DNA from: Bacillus cereus
Lineage (GTDB): Bacteria > Bacillota > Bacilli > Bacillales > Bacillaceae_G
Length of the DNA stretch: 64,000 nt
Direction of reading: 5' to 3'
Assembly (NCBI RefSeq): GCF_025917685.1
Contig: NZ_CP089518.1
Span: 3,039,001 to 3,103,000, forward strand
This document shows, piece after piece, positions 59,331-64,000 of this stretch (position 1 is its first letter; the number at the start of each line of letters is the position of its first letter). Position numbers and translations under genes: made by a program. The notes below the pieces were generated by a model. That model was not told the DNA's origin, searched no databases, and was given only the letters and a program-made list of their open reading frames with translations.

Positions 59331-61493
59331 TTAACGTCCAAACTCCTTATTAAATATTTTATCCCTCCCCTCAATAACCTCCGGACCTACTGCATTGATA
59401 GCAGTTACTAAAATATGCTCTCCTCCAATAGGTCCACCGACCCTCGTTTCAAATCCATATGTCCCACCAGCATGCCCCCAATATGATTGTCCGTCCGGTG
59501 TTTTTTCTTCATAAATTCCTAGTCCAACCTTACCTATAGGTGAATCTACTGTTTTGAACATCTGATCCATTAGCTCTTGATTTAGAAGCTTTCCACCCAA
59601 CAGTGCACTGAAGAAGGTAGTCAAATCTTTCACTGTTGAAACCATATCTCCAGCTGCATTCGCCCATGACTGATTTATTTCTGTCAAATCATATAAACGA
59701 CCCGATCTATCCATATTATATCCTGTAGCATGTTCACCTGGTATGTGCGGACTTGCTTCCATTACGAATGTCTCTTTTAACCCCAGTGGCTCAATGAATC
59801 TTTTTCTAATTTGCTCCGCATACGTATCTCCTGTTATCTTTTGAATAATCTTCCCAGCTATAACAGTATTTGTGTTCGAATAGTCCCAGCCCTCCCCTGG
59901 TGCAAATACAGGCGGCTTTGCAAGTGCTAAACTGATAAGTTCATCGGTACTATAGTAACGAAATGGGTTTTGGGGCAGTGTAAAATCTCGCATATCCTTA
60001 TCTATATTGGTTGCAATTCCACTTGTATGATTCAACAACTGACGAATTGTAATTTTATTTCCATCATATCCGTTACCCTGTACGACTCCTGGCAACCATT
60101 TTTCGACTGAATCATCAAGGTTTAATTGCTTCTCTTCAGCCAATTGCAGTACAACAGAAGCTGTGAATGTCTTAGTGATACTTCCGATACGGAATGAAAA
60201 ATTCGGTTCCACTGGGCGTGGCATTTCATAACTTGCCGTCCCTGTAGCATAAGACCACCGCTTTCCATCCTTTAATCCACCAGCTATAACACTTGGGATT
60301 TTTTTATTCGTTACTACTCGATCCATTACGTATTTAACTTCTTCTCTATGATTACTTTTCTTTTCCTTATCCGTAGGTTCCTTTTTTGATTTTTCCCCAA
60401 ATTCTTTAGCTAATATATTGTTAATCTGTTTTTCGGCTCCTAATACATTAATGTTTATCGAGATAACATGTTGACCATCTTCCGTTCCACCAGCAAAGTT
60501 AGTAAAACCAGGAATACCACCACCATGTCCCCATACTTCAGTACCGTCTGGCAATTTTGTTGCGTGAATGCCAAGCCCATACTTTCCTAATGGGGTATCA
60601 ACTGTGTTAGTCACCATTTCCTTCTGTATCTCCGGTGTCAGTAGTTTACCACTTAATAAGGCACGGAAGAACGTTGTCATATTTTCTCCTGTCGAAATCA
60701 TTTCACCACTAGCATTAGCAACTGATGGATTAAACAAAGTAATATCTACTAATTTATCTCCCGTATTCAAGTAGCCACGGGCATTTTTTTTCGGAATATC
60801 CATCGAACTTCCAGGAAGGACTGTTTCTTTTAAACTAAGAGGTTCAATAATTCGTTTTTTTATCTGCTCGGTATATGATTCCCCTGTTATCTTCTGAATA
60901 ATCAATCCTAAAATAACCATATTCGTATTCGAGTATGACCAGCCTTTTACCGGTTCTAATTCTAAGGCACGGGAAATTAATTGTTCCGGTCTATAACTCT
61001 CACTTGGATTCTCTATTAATTTCGCTTTAAGATCTGGAGTCAAGTAATCTGCAATTCCGCTTGTATGATTTAATAATTGACGAATCGTAATTTTGTTACC
61101 ATCATAGCCTTTCCCTTTTATAAGTCCCGGCAACCATTTCTCTACCGTATCATCTAGACTTAGTTTCTTCTCTCCAGCAAGCTGCAATGCAACTGTAGCT
61201 ACAAACGTATTCGTTGTGCCCCCGATTCTGAAAGCAGAGTCAGCATCTACCTTATGATTCCTCTCAATATTTGCTTCACCAGAAGCATATGACCAACTAG
61301 CTTCTCCATTTTTCACAGTAACAATGACTCCTGGAATATTTTTTGTATCGGCAGCTTTATCGACAACTTGCTCAGTTGATATCTTTTTGTTTACCGCATG
61401 TATGTTTCCATGAGAAGGTATCGCTAACGCTCCAACCAATATAGTCCCTGTTAAAGTAAGGGCCGTTCCTTTTTTTAAGAAAAATGACTTCAT
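59331..61493 (-). CDS. exported tandem serine hydrolase (D-alanyl-D-alanine carboxypeptidase/alkaline D-peptidase-like), first domain inactive
   Basis: 720 aa, Sec signal to about residue 30. Two homologous beta-lactamase-class-C-like domains (about 37-365 and 385-720). Domain 2 has the complete set: Ser438-x-x-Lys441 in FRIGSITKTF, YSN in WDYSNTN, and HAGG near the end. In domain 1 the first motif is FRIGGTTNTF (Gly92, Asn95), so both nucleophile and base are gone, while YSN (187-189) and HGGG (323-326) remain. Single-domain relatives cleave D-amino-acid peptides or trim peptidoglycan. Domain 1 is probably a binding or regulatory pseudo-enzyme. Divergent from the single-chain two-component regulator at 61763. 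Confidence 0.9.
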   Translation of the reverse strand: MKSFFLKKGTALTLTGTILVGALAIPSHGNIHAVNKKISTEQVVDKAADTKNIPGVIVTVKNGEASWSYASGEANIERNHKVDADSAFRIGGTTNTFVATVALQLAGEKKLSLDDTVEKWLPGLIKGKGYDGNKITIRQLLNHTSGIADYLTPDLKAKLIENPSESYRPEQLISRALELEPVKGWSYSNTNMVILGLIIQKITGESYTEQIKKRIIEPLSLKETVLPGSSMDIPKKNARGYLNTGDKLVDITLFNPSVANASGEMISTGENMTTFFRALLSGKLLTPEIQKEMVTNTVDTPLGKYGLGIHATKLPDGTEVWGHGGGIPGFTNFAGGTEDGQHVISININVLGAEKQINNILAKEFGEKSKKEPTDKEKKSNHREEVKYVMDRVVTNKKIPSVIAGGLKDGKRWSYATGTASYEMPRPVEPNFSFRIGSITKTFTASVVLQLAEEKQLNLDDSVEKWLPGVVQGNGYDGNKITIRQLLNHTSGIATNIDKDMRDFTLPQNPFRYYSTDELISLALAKPPVFAPGEGWDYSNTNTVIAGKIIQKITGDTYAEQIRKRFIEPLGLKETFVMEASPHIPGEHATGYNMDRSGRLYDLTEINQSWANAAGDMVSTVKDLTTFFSALLGGKLLNQELMDQMFKTVDSPIGKVGLGIYEEKTPDGQSYWGHAGGTYGFETRVGGPIGGEHILVTAINAVGPEVIEGRDKIFNKEFGR

Positions 61494-61564
61494 TATACAT
61501 CGCTCCTATTATTTTGAATTTTTCTGTTGCCTCACTCCCTCACCTTAACTTCAATATTGTTAAA

Positions 61565-61668
61565 TAACATAGTGACAAAATGCTTTAATTTACTCGTGAC
61601 ACTATGTGCACCTCTGTCACATAAAACATGTGATAAACTGTCAACTGCTTCATATGACATGCTTTGTT
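61565..61668. promoter_or_regulatory. cluster of TGTCAC/GTGACA elements in the divergent promoter region
   Basis: GTGACA occurs at about 61571 and 61595, TGTCAC at about 61615, with variants TGTCAA (about 61638) and ATGACA (about 61656). The spaced inverted and direct copies look like binding sites for the adjacent LuxR-type response-regulator domain. Confidence 0.5.
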
Positions 61669-61762
61669 GCCTGTCTTTCTATTGACGATTTAAAAGATAT
61701 GTTACATGATGAATCTGAATCATTAGATAATTAATCTTAAAATATAAGTAGGTGCATAATTT

Positions 61763-63556
61763 ATGTTCTCATTCACAAAAAAATGGTTTTGGTATGATTG
61801 GATATTTATATTAGTACGAACGTTTTGGCTATTCATTATCATCGGTACTAATTTTATGTTTCCATCATTCATTCATACGTCAAGTATAATCGTACTTGCT
61901 CTCGCTTTTGTCGTTTACCTTGTACCATTAATTATTCGATATAAGAAAACAGAATGGTACCCTGCATTCGATATTATCACCGCAGGTTGTTTTTATCTTT
62001 ATTTAGCATCCGTAGCCCCAAATTTACTTTGGCCTTTCATTTTACTCGTAATCACTATTGGCCTATGTAGTAATCAAAATAATTATATATGGAGCGGTAT
62101 TTTTTGTGGATTTGTATTCCCATTATTGAACGCCTTGATTGCCGGGCGGTCGCCATACGAAATGATTGTTAGTTGTAGTATCGGTTTTGCCATTGGCGTT
62201 TCTTTTAATATATTAATTCAGTATCATAAACAATCTCGAATTATTGAAGAGCAAAAACTACTATTAGAACAACATATTAAAAGGATTGAAGAGCTTACTC
62301 TCATAGAAGAGCGTAATCGATTGTCACATGAGCTACATGACACAATTGGTCATACACTTACTTCTCTCATCGCTGGCGTCACATCACTAAAATCATCAGT
62401 ACCGAATTCACAGTTTGAAAGAATTGATTCACTTATCAGCATTGCTCAGCATAGTCTAGATGACATTCGAAAGCATCTACACGAGCTATCTCATAATCCA
62501 CTTAGTAATTCATTAAGTGAATCACTGCAACAATTAACAGAAGAATTTATAAAATCTACAGGTACAACCGTTACATTTCGTACGATTGGCAATGAAACTC
62601 TTGTGATGCAAAAAGTGAATTTTTGCCTATATCGTTGTCTTCAGGAGTCGTTAACAAACGCTGTTCGGCACGGTAAAGCGAGCACCATATCCGTTCAACT
62701 GCATTTCGACGGACAACAACTTCGATTGCAAATTGAAGATAACGGTATTGGAATGGAAGAAATTCAATTTGGCTTTGGCCTCAGTGGAATGAAAGAACGA
62801 CTTGAACAATTTCATGGTACATTATCTGTTCATTCTAGTACTGAGCAAGGAACATTCATCGTTTGTAATATTCCATTACAAACAGAGTTTGTACATAACA
62901 TAATTCGCTTATTAGTCGTTGATGATCAGGAACTTATTACAAATAGTTTAGAGCAAATTTTAGAGCATCACACTGATTTTACTGTTGTTGGTAAAGCACA
63001 CGATGGAGCTGAAGCTTTAAAATTATGTGAACAATTACAGCCTGGCATTGTACTAATGGACATTCAAATGCCAGAAATGAATGGTATTGAAGCTTTACTA
63101 GAAATGAAGCGACGTTGGCCTAATATGAAAATTGTTCTTATGACAACATTTGAAGATTCCTTACAAGCAACAACTGCACTAGAGCATGGAGCTGAAGGTT
63201 ACATGTTGAAGTCTATTCATCCACAAGAAATGAAGGAAGCCTTGAAGCTTATTTATAATGGTGGGACTTGGATCGATCAATCGGTTGCTACACGAGTTTT
63301 CGAGGAAATGAAACTTCAACGTGAGCAATTAGAAAAAATCGGATCGACTAAACAAACTTACCCGTACGGACTTACAAAACGCGAAATGGAAATTTTAGAG
63401 CATCTATCAAAAGGATTACGCTATAAATCTATTGCTGCTAAGCTATTTTTATCTGAAGGAACGATCCGTAATTACTGTTCAAATCTCTATTCAAAGCTAG
63501 GTGTCAGCAATCGTGAAGAGGCGGTAAAAATGGCACGAACAGAAGATATCTTGTAG
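61763..63556 (+). CDS. single-chain two-component system: membrane histidine kinase fused to a LuxR-type response regulator
   Basis: 597 aa. About five N-terminal membrane helices (residues 10-165). HisKA_3 dimerisation region with the phosphoacceptor in LSHELHDTIGH (about residue 190), HATPase with LTNAVRHG and EDNGIGMEE (to about 375). The junction CNIPLQTEFVHNIIRLLVVDDQ leads directly into a receiver domain (Asp in LMDIQMPEMNG, about 433; Lys in YMLKSIHP), then a LuxR HTH (about 535-597, LTKREMEILEHLSKGLRYKS). In relatives these are two adjacent genes (DesK/DesR-type). The ATA at the expected receiver start suggests gene fusion by stop loss. Output would be tethered to the membrane. Confidence 0.9.
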   Translation: MFSFTKKWFWYDWIFILVRTFWLFIIIGTNFMFPSFIHTSSIIVLALAFVVYLVPLIIRYKKTEWYPAFDIITAGCFYLYLASVAPNLLWPFILLVITIGLCSNQNNYIWSGIFCGFVFPLLNALIAGRSPYEMIVSCSIGFAIGVSFNILIQYHKQSRIIEEQKLLLEQHIKRIEELTLIEERNRLSHELHDTIGHTLTSLIAGVTSLKSSVPNSQFERIDSLISIAQHSLDDIRKHLHELSHNPLSNSLSESLQQLTEEFIKSTGTTVTFRTIGNETLVMQKVNFCLYRCLQESLTNAVRHGKASTISVQLHFDGQQLRLQIEDNGIGMEEIQFGFGLSGMKERLEQFHGTLSVHSSTEQGTFIVCNIPLQTEFVHNIIRLLVVDDQELITNSLEQILEHHTDFTVVGKAHDGAEALKLCEQLQPGIVLMDIQMPEMNGIEALLEMKRRWPNMKIVLMTTFEDSLQATTALEHGAEGYMLKSIHPQEMKEALKLIYNGGTWIDQSVATRVFEEMKLQREQLEKIGSTKQTYPYGLTKREMEILEHLSKGLRYKSIAAKLFLSEGTIRNYCSNLYSKLGVSNREEAVKMARTEDIL

Positions 63557-63657
63557 CTACTGTGGAATTAATAGGCTTCCCTTTAAAACTGAAAATATTG
63601 ATATTTCAAAAATCATCTGTTATACTTTGAAAAAAACTTATTAAGGAGAGATTTCAT

Positions 63658-63702
63658 ATGTGTACTTTCAATACTTCTTTCCAACTTCATCATCATACAT
63701 AA
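63658..63702 (+). CDS. hisS leader peptide with three consecutive His codons
   Basis: 14 aa, MCTFNTSFQLHHHT then TAA, with AAGGAGAG 6 nt before the ATG. Three CAT codons in a row immediately before the stop, followed by a set of alternative hairpins and a terminator in front of a histidyl-tRNA synthetase gene, are the features of a translation-coupled attenuator. Confidence 0.75.
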   Translation: MCTFNTSFQLHHHT

Positions 63703-63710
63703 CGCCGTGT

Positions 63711-63814
63711 ATCCGAAGAAAAATTTTTCTTCGTGGGTACAGGGCTTTTCCTGTTGACCCACGAAGCGTTCATAAAGCTATGTGGGTATTTTTATACCTG
63801 CATAGCTTTTTTTA
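63711..63814 (+). promoter_or_regulatory. attenuator: competing hairpins and terminator upstream of hisS
   Basis: Segment 1:2 CGAAGAAAAA/TTTTTCTTCG (63714-63733). Segment 2:3 CTTCGTGGGTACAGG with CCTGT..ACCCACGAAG (63729-63766). Terminator AAGCTATG..GGTAT/ATACC..CATAGCTT plus Ts (63775-63814). ACCCAC in segment 3 (63757-63762) can pair with GTGGGT in the terminator arm (63782-63787), giving an antiterminator. Confidence 0.7.
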
Positions 63815-63836
63815 ATTAAAAAAAGGAGTGATTACA

Positions 63837-64000
63837 ATGGAAATGAAAAATGTAAAAGGAACGAAAGACTATTTACCAGAGGAGCAAGTATTGCGAAACA
63901 AAATTAAAAGAGCATGTGAAGATACATTTGAACGATATGGATGTAAACCTTTAGAAACACCAACGTTAAATATGTATGAACTTATGTCATACAAATACGG
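63837..64000 (+). CDS. hisS: histidyl-tRNA synthetase, 3'-truncated by window edge
   Basis: The first 54 codons are visible from ATG 63837 (AAAGGAG upstream). MEMKNVKGTKDYLPEEQVLR and FERYGCKPLETPTLNMYELM match the HisRS N-terminus: the GTKDYLP motif-1 lead-in and the LETP strand. HisZ, the HisRS paralogue that activates HisG, shares this start, so it remains a possible alternative until the rest is seen. The His-codon leader upstream fits either. Confidence 0.85.
   Translation, partial: MEMKNVKGTKDYLPEEQVLRNKIKRACEDTFERYGCKPLETPTLNMYELMSYKY

Overview
The window looks like chromosome of a Bacillus cereus-group species. It is AT-rich, has strong AGGAGG-type ribosome binding sites and abundant intrinsic terminators. 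Many proteins are typical of the group: a 300-aa intracellular PHB depolymerase with GWSMG at Ser102, a NETI-motif protein, a fused EcfA ATPase and a tandem serine hydrolase. Copies of a bcr-type dispersed repeat with ATAAA/TTTAT ends also fit. No tRNA, rRNA, CRISPR array or intact transposase gene was seen. Species-level assignment is not possible from this sequence.

Layout. 0-4.2 kb: truncated LysR regulator, small membrane and exported proteins, MccF-like S66 peptidase, MaoC-like hotdog protein. 4.2-8 kb: serine biosynthesis operon serC-serA-DUF1015 (minus). 8-16.8 kb: DUF378 protein, exported TIM-barrel glycosidase-like protein, penicillin acylase, orphan DnaD-like protein, TetR/MFS efflux pair, lipoprotein. 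17-21 kb: cell-wall genes (L,D-transpeptidase relic, VanY-like lipoprotein, CapA-like lipoprotein) and a methyltransferase-like gene. 21.5-30.3 kb: MFS exporters with MarR or LysR partners, phaZ, class C serine hydrolase, cupredoxin. 30.3-34.4 kb: a graveyard of repeats, gene fragments and a truncated T-box around a GNAT acetyltransferase and a kinase-like gene. 34.5-38.7 kb: IclR-controlled rocB and an amino-acid permease. 39-46.7 kb: phosphotransferase, VOC protein, PrmC-like methyltransferase, atoE, NAD(P)H oxidoreductase, SWIM protein, an S-box (SAM-I) leader on a small unknown gene, and a ywiC-like gene with an in-frame stop. 46.9-52.7 kb: an ECF-type vitamin uptake locus with surface proteins resembling transcobalamin/intrinsic factor. 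53-64 kb: RraA, YfcC-type transporter, secreted nuclease, guanine-riboswitch-controlled nucleosidase lipoprotein, ybaK, tandem serine hydrolase, single-chain two-component regulator, and a histidyl-tRNA synthetase gene behind an apparent His-codon leader peptide.

The most interesting systems. (1) At 46875-52705, an LPXTG-anchored protein combines a DUF4430 domain with prenyltransferase-like alpha/alpha-barrel repeats. That is the two-domain plan of animal transcobalamin and intrinsic factor. It lies directly upstream of a DUF4430 lipoprotein and a complete ECF transporter (T, fused A-A, S), which suggests a Gram-positive wall-to-membrane cobalamin relay. (2) At 63658-63814, a 14-codon leader ORF with three consecutive His codons precedes mutually exclusive hairpins and a terminator in front of hisS. 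This is ribosome-mediated attenuation where Bacillus normally uses a T-box. (3) At 61763-63556, sensor kinase, receiver and LuxR-type DNA-binding domain lie in one membrane protein. (4) bcr-like repeats abut several genes so closely that they supply stop codons, and in one case the last residues of the protein.
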